Source: Eublepharis macularius (taxonomy: Eukaryota; Chordata; Lepidosauria; Squamata; Eublepharidae). From it: a DNA stretch of 64,000 nucleotides. The notes beneath the pieces were generated by a model. That model was not told the DNA's origin and searched no databases. It saw nothing but the letters and a program-made list of their open reading frames with translations. The position numbers and the translations under genes were made by a program. This document shows, one piece after another, positions 30,579-41,137 of the stretch. The stretch spans positions 8,083,001 to 8,147,000 of the forward strand of contig NC_072795.1 of NCBI RefSeq assembly GCF_028583425.1, written 5' to 3'. The number at the start of each line of letters is the position of its first letter. Position 1 is the stretch's first letter.

Positions 30579-32197
30579 TCACAGGAGTATTACCATGTGA
30601 CATGTTAATACATTAAGTATTGTGGGTACACTGGAAACAATTAAGAAAAATCCCCCAAGAAAGCTATCGAGGACGTCCCTAAGAGGAAGTAGATTTGCTT
30701 GTTTCCATTACATCTGCCAGGAATGGGCACAATCACGTCTCAGGAGGCAGTTTTCTAGAACAGTCTCTACTCAAACGAGCAGTGCCAGGACATTTCTGCC
30801 ATTAGCTCTGCTCCATGTATGTCCTGTGGTTGCTCACAGGGCACGTATATTTTCCTAAGGAACAGCCTTGCCATTGTGGAAACTGTTATTCTCCCATCAG
30901 GGAAAAACAAGCAGAGCCTTCGATTTTATCGTGGGCAGCCGATTATCTTTCAGCTCCGCTTTCCAAACCTTCTACAACATTGGATGCAAGCCCAAGGGTG
31001 CCTGTCCTAGGATAACCACGTCCACATCAGTGCATACAATCCAGAGGTCTTCTGGTGAGGCATTCCAATACAAATGTATGCAAATCCATCCCTCGCCTTA
31101 TCTCCGTGTTATATATTGCTTCGGGTGCACCACAGACAGCCCAAGGAGGAGCTACTGCAAGACTCATTTTAAGATGTGTGTGGCCTGCTGAAGCCAAGCA
31201 TAAACAAAAAGGAGTCCCAAAGTGCCTTCATAACTAGCATGTATTAAGAGTACCAGCTTTCCCAGACCAGAGCCCACTTCATCAGTTGCACGAAATATAT
31301 CCTCGGTCGACAGGCACGTATAACAAACAGACGTAGCAGGAGACGAAACATAACTGGTTCACCCCTTTTCTTTTTTAATTGCTGTGCTTGAGGAATTGGA
31401 TACTAAGCTTGTTTTTAAGAGTCCCATTGATTTCGGCTGCGCTGCCTCCCAAATAACTGATTTATCAGGTACCATTCCCACGCTTCAATTCCAGATTCCC
31501 ACGCCTTAGAGATGCTTTACCTAATCCTCTGCAAGGGTCTAAAAACAGGTTAGGAGAAAGGGTTGCAAAACATAGCCTTGGATCAAAACCACAAAGAATC
31601 CGTCCTCGAACAAGATGCCAGTGAGAGCTTTAAGCAGAGGCCTGCCTTGTGGTTTGAGCGTGCGGTTTGACCATATTTCTGGTCCTCATGGGACAGAGAT
31701 GTTTCTGAAAATGCTCATACCCCTATTCAAGAAACAGAGATGCTTTTACTACCTTTCTTCACAATCTCTAGCAACTTTTTTTCCCCTGTTCCTCTATGCT
31801 TCTCTTCCTGTCACTGTGCTGATCTTTGCAAAAACAAGATGCCGAAGCAACAACACAAGCAAAATATTGTGCAGAATCTGGACTTATTCAGTCTGGGGTT
31901 TCTTGATACAAAGCAGGAGCTATCCTTGCCAGGGCCAGTCCGCGGTAATTTGTTGCGTGAAGCATGGAACACCCTTCACCTTCTTGTTCTGTGTGGCTGG
32001 ATCTAAGTCAAGCCTCTGCGTCACTGGGCCGTGCCAAAAGTGGACGTTAGTGCCTTCCTGCGTGGCTGAGGGTTGGAAGGGAGCAGTGCCCCTGAACGCC
32101 ATCAGCACCCTTCTGATTGTGCCTTGACAAGCAGTTGTTAGGTAGCTTGGCCTAGGTACTGAACCTGACCCTTGTCCACAACCTACTGCTCTTGATA
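30579..32197. other. Intergenic, nothing named except one Penelope-like piece
   Basis: Apart from 31215-31300, no repeat family or gene is recognised. A 170-codon open frame at 31615-32127 lacks known motifs and is probably chance. Confidence 0.45.
31215..31300 (-). mobile_element. Penelope-like element piece with hammerhead-like boxes
   Basis: On the minus strand CTGATGA is at 31285-31279, then AGTGGGCTCTGGTCTGG and GAAA at 31261-31258, then GCTGGTAC. The stem II strands are only partly complementary. The box order agrees with the other copies. Confidence 0.4.
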
Positions 32198-32359
32198 GGG
32201 TTGCCAACTCCAGGCTGGCAAATTCCTGGAGATTTGGCGGTAGAACCTGGGGAGGGCAGGGTTTGGGGAGGGAAGGGACCTCAACAAGGTATATTGCCAC
32301 AGAGCCCACCCTCCAAAGCTTGCCATTTTCTCCAGAAGAACAGATAGCTGTTGTCTGGA

Positions 32360-32552
32360 AAATAGTAAAGACTCTCGTAGCACCTTTAGGACTAACCAAC
32401 TTTATTGTGGCATAAGCTATCGAGATGCATCTGATGAAGAGAGCTGTGGTTCTCGAAAGCTTATGCTACAATAAAGTTGGTTAGTCTTAAAGGTGCTACT
32501 GGACTCTTTCCTATTTTGCAACCACAGACGAACGTGGCTAACTCCTCCGGAT
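32360..32552. mobile_element. Foldback Penelope-like element (family A) with best hammerhead-like core, 12-bp TSD
   Basis: A minus-oriented partial tail is joined to a plus-oriented head and tail. Flanks CTGTTGTCTGGA (32348-32359) and CTGTTGTCCGGA (32553-32564) form a target duplication with one difference. The core has CTGATGA (32431-32437), one extra A, a 6-bp stem II (32439-32444 with 32449-32454, TGTG loop), GAAA (32455-32458), a 3-bp stem III closed by TTAT, and TA at 32467-32468. The element lies inside a hAT-like repeat. Confidence 0.7.
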
Positions 32553-32571
32553 CTGTTGTCCGGAGATGAGG

Positions 32572-32985
32572 TTAGGGCTGCCAGTCCCCAGGTGGGGGCA
32601 GAGGATCCCCTGCTCCCAGCCTCTGCCCCCCACTACCGCTTACCTGGCCTGCATGGGGGAAAGGCGCAGGAAATGGGCCAGGGAGACTAGGAACCTATCA
32701 GGCAAGTGCACAGCGGGCACGCTGCTCAGCAGGTGCGACGATGCCACTTCTTCAAGTGATGTTATCGCACCCAGAGGCGGGCATGCTCTTGCACTTCACA
32801 GGGGGCAATTTTTGAATTGGCCTCACGCAAAGTGCAGGAGCAAAGTCACTGCCAGTGCGATGATGTCATTTGAGGAAGTGATGTCATCACTTCGGCACTG
32901 GGAGCGTGTGCACGGATTTTGACCTAAGGTAAGTGCCAGCTCCCCCTGCGCGCCCACCGGGAGGGTACAGAGACCCGGCAACGCT
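32572..32985. mobile_element. GC-rich hAT-like element (family D), 8-bp TSD
   Basis: Flanked by AGATGAGG at 32564-32571 and 32986-32993. It starts TTAGGGCTGCCAGTCCCCAG and ends ACCCGGCAACGCT. Inside are TGATGTCATC-like palindromes. It is inserted 3' of the Penelope-like element in the same older repeat. Confidence 0.7.
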
Positions 32986-33679
32986 AGATGAGGTATAATT
33001 CCTGAAGATTTCCAGGTCTCATCTAGTGGTTGGCAACCCTATGCTTGAATCACAGGCAAGGGCCCTGGGATTTTTTCCTTGCAAAAATTAAGAATAAGTA
33101 TGCCAAACACTAAATTGTTGGGGGAAACAATGCTATCTCCTATGACTCACTCTACAGTCAGGCAATGGTTATTGGACATTCCACTCAGAGTTTTGAATGT
33201 ATAAATATAAACCAGTTTGGCAGGGATTTTATTGTGGTTTAGAATGATTTTATTCTGAACCAAATGTTCTTTGTCTTTTTGTAAGCAAGGGAGGAAACCT
33301 GGAAAGAACTCAAGAGGGCAAAGGTGGGCAACTCAAGAAACCAAGGCTTTTCCATTTGCAAATGCGACAGAAGAAATGAAATATTCAGCCATTTTTAACT
33401 AAGTGCACACAGTCACGGATGCAGCAATAAAAATGCTTTCCCCCCATCCCCAGTACGCCAAACAGTATGCTCAGACAGGCAGCTATATTCCTATCTCCCT
33501 AACCCAGCGTGCCCAGCCCTAGGCCTAGATAGACACACGTTCGTCGTACACTCATTAGGCCCTGATCCGTACCCTCACCCGTTCTTTCACTTACAGTATT
33601 CTTTTCACTTAAAAAAAAATTAGGCAGCTGCAAAAAAAATGCTTTCCACAACCTTTCTCTAGCCTGGAAAATGGCTTCT

Positions 33680-34420
33680 TACCTCAACATGGCCAACCTG
33701 GCCACCTGGATCCATGCTATGGTAACATCAAGGCTTGACTACTGTGAGATACATGGGTCTCCCACCTAAGTTAACTAGGAAGCTCCAATTGGTGCAAAAT
33801 ACTGCGGCTCGTCTGTTATCAGGAGCATGAACATCACTCCCATCCTGCAGTCACTCCATTGTCTACCTATTAGTTATGCTCAATTAAAGGCATTGGTTAT
33901 CACTTACAAAGCTCTCTATGGCCTTGATCCGGTATACCTACAGGACCGCCTCTCTCCCTATGTCCCTCCACGGCAGCTTCGCTCATCTAAACAGGGTCTC
34001 TTCCAGGTGCCAGACTGCACATGGGAAAAATCAACAGCAGCCCGTACATGGGCTTTCTCTGTGGTGGCCCCTACCCTGTGGAACGGCCTGCCTGAGGAGG
34101 TCAGGAGAGCCCCCACCCTCCTAGCTTTCTGCAAATGATGCAAAACAGAATTATTCAAAAAGGCTTTTTACTCAGATAGGAGGGCTTTATTGTAAGGAGG
34201 GGGTCTCAGATGCTCTGCTGATGAGTTAAGAACCGTAGACTTCACCACTATGTTGTACTGGATTCCTGCTAATGCTATGTCTTTGTGAACTTGTATCTAT
34301 TTACCCTATGGCATTGTTTATGGAAATGTTTTTAATATTGACTGTACTAGCCTCACAGTGTGTAATCTGCCTTGAGTCTCAGTGAGAAAGGCGGACTATA
34401 AACAACACACATACATACAT
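33680..34420 (+). repeat. L2/CR1-lineage LINE, ORF C-terminus and 3' end
   Basis: Translation keeps VTSRLDYC, then ITPILQSLHCLPISYAQLKA, LVITYKALYGLDPVYLQDRL, SPYVPPRQLRSS and the WAFSVVAPTLWNGLPEEVRR block, all typical of the reverse-transcriptase C-terminal region. Early stop and frame damage lies before 33827. The 3' end reads TGCCTTGAGTCTCAGTGAGA, AAGGCGGACTATAA, then CATACATACATAAA. Confidence 0.8.
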
Positions 34421-34534
34421 AAAATGCTGCAATTCTAGTGAAAGCGTAGAAAGCGTAGCTGGCAGGACCCATCCCAGTTCCTTATAGTCTATTTTTGCCA
34501 ACCTCCAAATGGGGCCTGGAGACCTCCCAGAATT

Positions 34535-34728
34535 GCAACTAGGGTTGCCAGCTCCTGGTTGGGAAATTCCTGGAGATTTGGGGTGTGTGTGCCTGGAGAG
34601 GGTGGTGTTTGGGGAGGGGTGGGACGTCAGCTGGCCGTAATGCCATAGAGTCCACCTTCCAAGGCAGCCATTTTCTCCAGGGGAACTGATCTCTCACCTG
34701 GAGATCAGTTATCATGGCAAGAAACTAA
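34535..34728. mobile_element. hAT-like element (family C), left portion
   Basis: It starts TAGGGTTGCCAGCTCCTGGT and runs to CTGGAGATCAGTTATCATGG, where similarity to other copies stops. Confidence 0.6.
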
Positions 34729-34841
34729 CAGAGGTGGTGTCCATGTATGCCATGATCGTATTTTGCATTTTATAATAGTCAATGCTGTTTTGTGCTGTTT
34801 GCCAGAATTATATGCTATTACTCTGGGCGATCGTCTGAGAG

Positions 34842-35200
34842 TGTCTTAACTTCTGGTATTAATTGCAGGAGAGCCGGTGGGCCCCTCCATTATCTGCTGA
34901 AAATATGTACTTTCACTTTTCTAGCAAGCGTCCTTGGAGAGAGCTGCTAGCAGCAAACATTGTCACTTTCCCAGAGACAGACTTCCTTTGTACTTCATGT
35001 AGTCTAAACTGCTTTGATCCCAGGCAACCTCTTTGGCGTTTCGCGCCAGAATGTCAACGGACCTGGGAGGGCGGGGAGTTTTCCTATAATAGCCAGACCT
35101 TTGTTTGAATTGTCACTTCTGCCAATTTCTGCACCTTCGGGTGAACACCTGTAGTGTATGGATCTCAATAAAGCTACTTCAGCTGGAACACCTGCATGTT
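34842..35200 (+). mobile_element. Possible LTR-like fossil (tentative)
   Basis: A TATA-like CCTATAATAGCC and a poly(A) signal in ATCTCAATAAAGC lie about 90 bases apart, as in retroviral-type LTRs, within a stretch that could run from TG to CA. No internal region and no target duplication were found. Confidence 0.25.
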
Positions 35201-35223
35201 GACTGTGGAGGGCTTGAGGGACC

Positions 35224-35805
35224 TAACTGCCAGGGACTGCCAGGCGGTTTGCCATTGCCGGCCTCTGCAACCCTGGTCTTCGTTGGAGGTCTCCCATCCA
35301 ATTACTAAGCAAGGCCGACCCTGCTTAGCTTCTGAGATCTGACAAAATCAGGCTCACCTGGGCTATCCAGGTCAGGGCAAAATGAAATCCTGCCTTCAAG
35401 TCATAGCTGATTTATAGTGACACTCCCCCCCATGGGGTTTTCATGGCAAGAGACTAACAGAGGTGGTTTGCCCTTGCTTGCCTTTGCCACACTAGTCTTC
35501 GTTGGAGGTCTCCCATCCAATTACTAACCCAGGCCGACCCTGCTTAGCTTCTGAGATCTGACAAAATCAGGCTCACCTGGGCTATCCAGGTCAGGGCAAA
35601 ATGAAATCCTGCCTTCAAGTCATAGCTGATTTATAGTGACACTCCCCCCCCCCCATGGGGTTTTCATGGCAAGAGACTAACAGAGGTGGTTTGCCCTTGC
35701 TTGCCTTTGCCACACTGGTCTTTGTTGGAGGCCTCCCATCCAATTACTAACCCAGGCCGACCCTGCTTCTGAGATCTAATGAGATCAGGCTCACCTGGGC
35801 TATAC
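35224..35805 (-). repeat. Tandem array of 5S-derived SINEs (one partial, two longer units)
   Basis: On the minus strand, units at 35224-35378 (partial), 35379-35597 (219 bases) and 35598-35805 follow head to tail. Each has the 5S-like block (TAGTAATTGGATGGGAG) and the same body. Units 2 and 3 share the changed body GGCAAGCAAGGGCAAACC, showing they duplicated from one another after insertion. Confidence 0.75.
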
Positions 35806-36540
35806 TAGCCTTTACTCCACTCACACCTCACCCAGCAACAGTATTCTGCTAGGTGCCCATAACAAGTTCATCATCCGAGTTTGCATTCCTCTCTCTTTAC
35901 TACTGTTAATCCTTCTCTTTTTTTAGAATTTACACAATGCTCATTTCACTGAGCACTTTACAGTCTTGACCTAATGTTGCCCTCGCAACCTCTGCCACAG
36001 TTATTTCTCCTGTAAAGCAATGAAAGGAAGCAGCGAGAGGTTTGCCGAAGGCAACACAATTTATTAACGTATTTGTAGCCTGCCCTTCCCAGGCGACTCT
36101 TCAAGGGTACTTGTGATATTAGCTAAGCTAGCAACAAAATCAACACCAGAACCTAAAGACCAAAAAACAGAACACGCAAAGATATCCGTTCCAATAACCA
36201 TGCTTCATAAGCAAAATATACCCCCACCCCCAATTTCAGTGTACAGGAGCATTTAAGCAAGACAGCCCTACACTGCTGGCAGACTTGGAGGCGGGGGGGG
36301 GGGGCTTCTCAAGGGTGTGTGTGTGGGGGGGCTCCTCATTATCTCTGGCAGAAGTTCCAGAAAGCCAGACTCATTCTGGATGGTGGTAAAAATAACAGGA
36401 CTCTCAAAGACGGTTCTACCAGGAGGACAACGAGATCCTAAGAACAGTTACTCCACAGTAGGCTTAGATTGGAGTATCTCTTTTTAGGATTGCACTGAGA
36501 GACTCTGAGAGGATCTAAGGGGGCAGGCAATCCTATGGAC

Positions 36541-36862
36541 AGAGATAATCCCCTGTGGCGCAGAGTGGTAAGCTGCAGTACTGCAGCCCAAGCTCTGCTC
36601 CCGACCTGAGTTCGATCCTGGCGGAGGCTGGGTTCAGGTAGCCGGCTCAAGGTTGACTCAGCCTTCCATCCTTCCGAGGTCGGTAAAATGAGTACCCAAT
36701 TTCCTGGGGGTAAAGTGTAGATGACTGGGGAAGGCAATGGGAAACCACCCCCATAAAAAGTCTGCCACGAAAACGTTGTGTTGCGACGTCCCCCCATAGA
36801 CCCCCCCATGCGACATCCCCCCATTGACTCGGTGCTTGCACAGGTTACCTTTACCTTTTTAA
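36541..36862 (+). repeat. tRNA-derived SINE (type 3)
   Basis: It has GTGGCGCAGAGTGGTAAGC (box A), GAGTTCGATCCTGGCGG (box B), then CTCAAGGTTGACTCAGCCTT and CCGAGGTCGGTAAAATGAG, ending GCACAGGTTACCTTTACC. This is a widespread squamate SINE layout. Open frames across it are not coding. Confidence 0.85.
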
Positions 36863-36865
36863 TCA

Positions 36866-37100
36866 TCATCATCATCATCTATTTATATACTGCCCTTCAG
36901 GACAACTTAATGCCCATTCAGAGTGGTTTACAAAGTGTGTTATTATTCTCCTCATGACAATAACCCTGTGAAGTGGGTGCAGCTGAGAGAGCTGTGACTT
37001 ACCCAAGGTCACCCAGCTGGCTTCAAGTGGAGGAGTGGGGAATCAAACCCGGCTCTCCAGATTAGAGTCCTGTGCTCTTAACCACTACAACGTTAAACCA
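36866..37100 (-). repeat. tRNA-derived SINE (type 1)
   Basis: On the minus strand it runs from a worn head through GAGTCCTG-complement and CTCCACTTGAAGCCAGCTGG to the tail TATATAAATAGATG with an ATG/GAT simple repeat at 36866-36880. Confidence 0.8.
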
Positions 37101-37289
37101 AACCACTACTACCAAGTTCCCAAGTTGTATGAATGAGTGGCTGAGGTGGGTCTAGCTGGGAATCTGGTATAACTGACTGAATGTGACTGGCTCTCATTCC
37201 TAGATTTCAGAACAAATGTATGCCAGCAAGCAATATTTACCTCGTTGCGTGGCTCAAAGTTTATGAAACGACAGATCTTCTTCAATTTG

Positions 37290-37681
37290 TAGGGTTGCCA
37301 AGTCCCTATATCCTCCCAGTGGGAGGGGAGGGGACCTGGCACTTACCTCTTTTCTGTCGCATGCTTCTCTGACAAAGAGAACTGTGATTCTCGAAAGCTT
37401 ATGCTACAGTAAAGTTGGTTAGTCTTAAAGGTGCTACTGGACTCTTTGATTATGCTTCTCTTTGTGAGTGCTTCATGTGCGCACACGGTGCGTGCATGAC
37501 GATGTCCCTTCTGGACTTGACATCATCACACCAGTGATTCAGCCTGCAACAACGTCATCTTTAAAAGTGATGTCAGTGGTGTCCGCTAGGAGTGTGCCTG
37601 CGGCGCACGTTTCTGGGATGTCTGCCAGTGGTAGGTGATCTCCAAGGGGCTTGCCACCTCCTGTCAACGGGGCAAACCCAT
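37290..37681. mobile_element. GC-rich hAT-like element (family D), 8-bp TSD, with nested insertion
   Basis: Flanked by TCAATTTG at 37282-37289 and 37682-37689. It starts TAGGGTTGCCAAGTCCC and ends GGGGCAAACCCAT. An 81-bp Penelope-like piece is nested at 37371-37451. Confidence 0.65.
37371..37451 (+). mobile_element. 81-bp Penelope-like element (family A), 10-bp TSD
   Basis: Bounded by ATGCTTCTCT at 37361-37370 and 37452-37461. It begins at the GA of the CTGA box, so the 5' end coincides with the hammerhead-like core. The CT before it belongs to the flank. The hairpin, GAAA and GCTTATGC are kept, followed by the shared tail. It interrupts a GC-rich repeat (37290-37681). Confidence 0.65.
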
Positions 37682-37699
37682 TCAATTTGTAGTTTCTCA

Positions 37700-38275
37700 C
37701 TTTGCCTCACATACTTTGTAAACCACTCTGAGTTGGCGTTAAGTTGTCCTGAAGGGTGGTATATAAATCAAATATTATTTTATAGAGCCAGTGTTTTGTA
37801 GTGGTTAGAGTGTCTGACTACGATCTGAGAGACCCAGGTTCAAATCCTCGCTCTGCCACACATGCTCATCCTAACCTACCTCACAGAGTTGATGTAAGGA
37901 TAAAATAGGGACACACGCTAAAGAATGCCCTGTAGCTGGCCCTCATCCCCAGGCTTTGGAAAGCAAATTCAGATAACATCAAAATGGACGTAATCTGTTC
38001 TCCCCCCTGCATATGGCATTGCTGGTCACTCGTTTTGACACAGTGTAGTATAGTCATCAGGGTAAGATGTGGGAGTCTTGGGTTCAAATCCCCATTCTGC
38101 CATGGTAACTGGCTGGATGACCTTGGGCCAGTCATACCCACTCACCCTAACCTTCCTCACAGGGCTGTTGTGAATATAAAATGGAGGCGAGAAGAATAAT
38201 GGGAGCCACTTTAGGTCCCTACTGGGGAGAAAGGCAGGGTATAAGTGAAAGCAGTAAATAAAAGATAATAATCTT
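37700..38275 (+). repeat. SINE cluster: type 1 tail and two type 2 copies
   Basis: 37700-37780 is a type 1 tail (GTAAACCACTCTGAG, TTGTCCTGAAGGGTGG). 37783-37960 starts AGAGCCAGTGTTTTGTAGTG with box B GGTTCAAATCCTC, and lacks part of the middle. 38033-38275 has GGTTCAAATCCCCATTCTGC and a full tail. Confidence 0.65.
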
Positions 38276-38283
38276 AACAATGC

Positions 38284-39016
38284 TGTCATGGGCTGGGCCT
38301 GCCCAAGCTGGTAGCCCAGGTACTAACACGAAGCCAAGGAGTGTTCAAGAGTCACAAGCCGAGTCCAGTCTGTAGTCAGAGCCCAAGGTAAACACCAGGG
38401 GTGTGTCCAAGATCCAAAAAGCCAAGTCCAGTCCATAGGTCAGAGCACGAGGGTATCAAGGCAAGAGCGGGATGCAAGGTACCAGGAAGTGGTTGCAGGT
38501 AATTGACACGTTGCTTCCATGCCTGGCCGTCGCTCCTGACTGGCTTTTATAGCCAGGCATGGTTTTCAGCCAGCTGCTGGGGCTCCATCCTGATGCTACT
38601 CATCGTCGCTCTCCAGCAGCTGGCGTCGGCTCAGGAGACGAGCACCGCGCCATCTCTCCTGCAGTTCCAGTCTCTGGCGCTGTCTGCGGCGCTCTCTAGG
38701 CGTGGGTGAACCTGGGGGGGGGGTGGAAGCCCCTGGCTGGGCTTCCCCTGTGGTGCTGGCAGTCCCAGACTGAGCTTCCCCTGTGGAAGTTCCTGGCTGA
38801 GCTTCCCCTGTGGTATTGGGGCTAGAGGGTGCTGGTGTCTCAGCTGCTGGCTGTGGGCTTTGATCAGCCAGCAGCTGCTGCTCCTGATTGCCGGCTTCTG
38901 CTGAGTCAGGGCTAGGGCTGGCTACACAGAACTCCTCTTCTCCTGAGGAGTCCTGGCTGGCTACACAAGGCTTCTCTCCTCCAGAGGAGACCTCACTCTC
39001 AGACTGGGCCATGACA
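38284..39016 (-). mobile_element. Solo LTR (733 bp), looks whole, 5-bp TSD
   Basis: The ends TGTCATGG and CCATGACA are inverted and give the TG...CA form of an LTR. It is flanked by AATGC at 38279-38283 and 39017-39021. On the minus strand CTATAAAAGCC near 38545-38555 is a TATA box, which sets the orientation. A 5-bp duplication fits Ty3/gypsy-like or related families. No internal region is attached. An open frame of about 139 codons lies in the part upstream of the TATA box (see findings). It looks young. Confidence 0.75.
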
Positions 39017-39021
39017 AATGC

Positions 39022-39157
39022 CATAGCGCTGGCGTGGAGGGCAATCTACACTCCCCTCTGTCTGGAGATCAGGGGGCGGGGCCACCAGCCATGTGACCAT
39101 TTTCAAGAGGTTCCAGAACTCCGTTCCACCGTGTTCCAGCTGAAAAAAAAGCCCTGT
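39022..39157. mobile_element. hAT-type family A, right half only
   Basis: It matches the right half of the 20-kb copy (GGCGTGGAGGGCAATCTACA, then the GC-rich arm) and ends GAAAAAAAAGCCCTG. Its left side adjoins a solo LTR at 39016; no left half is found on the far side of that LTR. Confidence 0.6.
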
Positions 39158-39589
39158 GTGCCTTAATTATTGTAGATATCCCCTTAATGGATTTTTGAGT
39201 TCCTGGAAACAGTTTCATTCAAAGGCCCATCAGGGCTTAGAATGATTGTAGGTATACTCTTAATGGGGCTTGAGTGCTGGGAAATGGTTTTATTCAACGG
39301 CCCATCAGGACTTAGAAGAGGTGAGCTACTTCCTACCTAGTTGGGAGGGGGGGAGCAGGTGTGTGCGCCTGTATTAAAAGAAAGCCTGCTTTGGATGCCG
39401 GAAGAGACCAAGGGCCGCTGGTGCGAGTAGCTGCAGCATCCTGGTGTGCACAATCTCTGGGATCTGACGCGGGGTAGCAGATCTACTGTCCTGAAGGGCT
39501 ATTCCTTTCCCTTCGTCTACCTCTACATTTATAAACAAAGCAGCTGTGATTTATTTATGTTATTTATAGTCCATCTTTCTCACTGTGAG

Positions 39590-39953
39590 CCAAGCTACAA
39601 GAGACGAATTACACGAGGAGGAGCGCGTGGAGGGAGTCGCAATGTTAGCCGGGAAGCTGAGTTTTAAAAGAGATCAGAAGGCTTTGTCAGTTTCCCCTCT
39701 CTACAGAGCCAGGGAGATGCTGCTCAGAGGGTTTGTTAATTTCCTCTTTGCCTCCCAAAGGCTTTGTCAGTTTCACCTCTCCTAGGAGGGAAAGAGGACA
39801 TTAACAAACCCTCTGCAGAGCGATCTTCCCTGGCTCTGTAGAGAGGGGAACTTGACAAAGCCTTCTGATCTCTTTTAAAACTCAGCTTCTCTGGCTAACA
39901 TTGCAACTCCCTTCTCGTGTTCCTCCTCCTGTAATTCGTCTCTTGCAGCTTAG
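39590..39953. mobile_element. Foldback element (family E) with arms of about 150 bp
   Basis: The outer ends CCAAGCTACAAGAGACGAAT and its inverted counterpart near 39930-39953 continue into near-identical arms with GCAATGTTAGCCGGGAAGCT and AAAAGAGATCAGAAGGC. It sits inside a minus-strand LINE 3' tail (39545-39589 and 39955-40015). No coding capacity. Confidence 0.7.
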
Positions 39954-40936
39954 GTCTGAGACTCTAGGAGGATTACACAATATCAATCGATACGTTCAGC
40001 TGCTGGACATTTCAACAAACAATACAATGGGGTATGGGTTGCAGACATTAGAAGACAAGCATAAAACTGAATACAGGCACAAAACACTGCAGAAACAAAG
40101 CATTTGACATGAACATATTGAAAGATACGGAAACTCTCAGTAGGAGGAAATCTACTCTAATTGACAGAACCCAGTAAGCAGAGTCTTCAGGCCCTGTCCC
40201 TTTATCAAGACATCTGTCCAATCCATTTCTTACAGCACAGATCTGTTTCAAGAGTTACTACAAAATTCTCCATTGCTTCATCTTGAAAAGGGGAACGGCT
40301 GGCGAAATGCTAGTCCCTGGAACTTCCTGCCACTTGCTTCCCCAACTGTCTCTGTTCAGCCTTCTTAGGCAGCAAAACTCTGGAGGCAGCTTGTTCTTCA
40401 CTGCATCAGGCGCTAGTCTATCTTTATTGACACTAACTCTGTGAATTCTACAGGAGGACAAGGATCAGTATGCCTTCGGCAAGCCGGGCTACGTTTCCCA
40501 AGCAACGAAAGAAAAGGTCACCTTCTCTGCTTTCTTAGGAGTTCACAAGCAGTGGGTTATCAGTCACTGAAATAGCAGCTTTTCATCATGGTAAAAAGGC
40601 AAACAAACTGACAACGTGTAAAAAACTTAACTGCTTTTCATCTGCAGGTTTTACAATTAGAACGTCACCTGTCATTCCAGAAATCCCGGCAAGCATGAAC
40701 AAGGAAGGACGTTCACTTCAGAGAACAGGCACCATTTTTAATTTCATGTTCCTTCTGGAATGCATCATTCCATGCAGGAGGGCCTTCTAGAATATTTTTT
40801 TTGCAGGGGGGGTCATAATCCTGTGGGAAGTTATGTGCAAACCTACCTGAAATGGGCAGGAGCAGCGCAAGAATAAAACCAAGCTCTTGGCACAACAGCC
40901 ATACTCTGGTATAATCAATAAAGTGAACTTTCAACA

Positions 40937-41095
40937 CATTATGGTGTAGTGGTTAGAGTGGGGGACGACGATCTGGGAGACCCACATTCAAATCTCCATA
41001 CTCTCATGAATATCACTGGGTGACTTTGGGCCAGTCACGTTCTCTCAGCCCACCTCACAGGACTGTTGTGAGAAAGTTTGGGCCTGGGTAGGGCT
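40937..41095 (+). repeat. tRNA-derived SINE (type 2), 3' truncated
   Basis: TATGGTGTAGTGGTTAGAGT (box A) and ACATTCAAATCTCC (box B), then GGGTGACTTTGGGCCAGTCA. It ends before the usual tail. Confidence 0.7.
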
Positions 41096-41137
41096 GCCAG
41101 CTTTATATCTGGTCTCTCTAGCTGTCCTCTTAATTTC

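Larger units (their letters stand above)
32198..33045. mobile_element. hAT-like element (family C) carrying two later insertions
   Basis: The left part is TAGGGTTGCCAACTCCAGGC to CAGATAGCTGTTGTCTGG. The right part is ATGAGGTATAATTCCTGAAG to GGTTGGCAACCCTA. A Penelope-like element (32360-32552) and a GC-rich element (32572-32985) interrupt it. The ends TAGGGTTGCCA and TGGCAACCCTA are inverted. Other copies are at 34535-34728, 48995-49672, 57518-57705 and 59510-59728. Confidence 0.65.

Noticed and set aside
31615-32127. 170-codon plus-strand frame
   Set aside because: No recognisable motif, atypical composition and no supporting splice or promoter signal.
36438-36878. 146-codon minus-strand frame
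   Set aside because: It is a shadow of a type 3 SINE.
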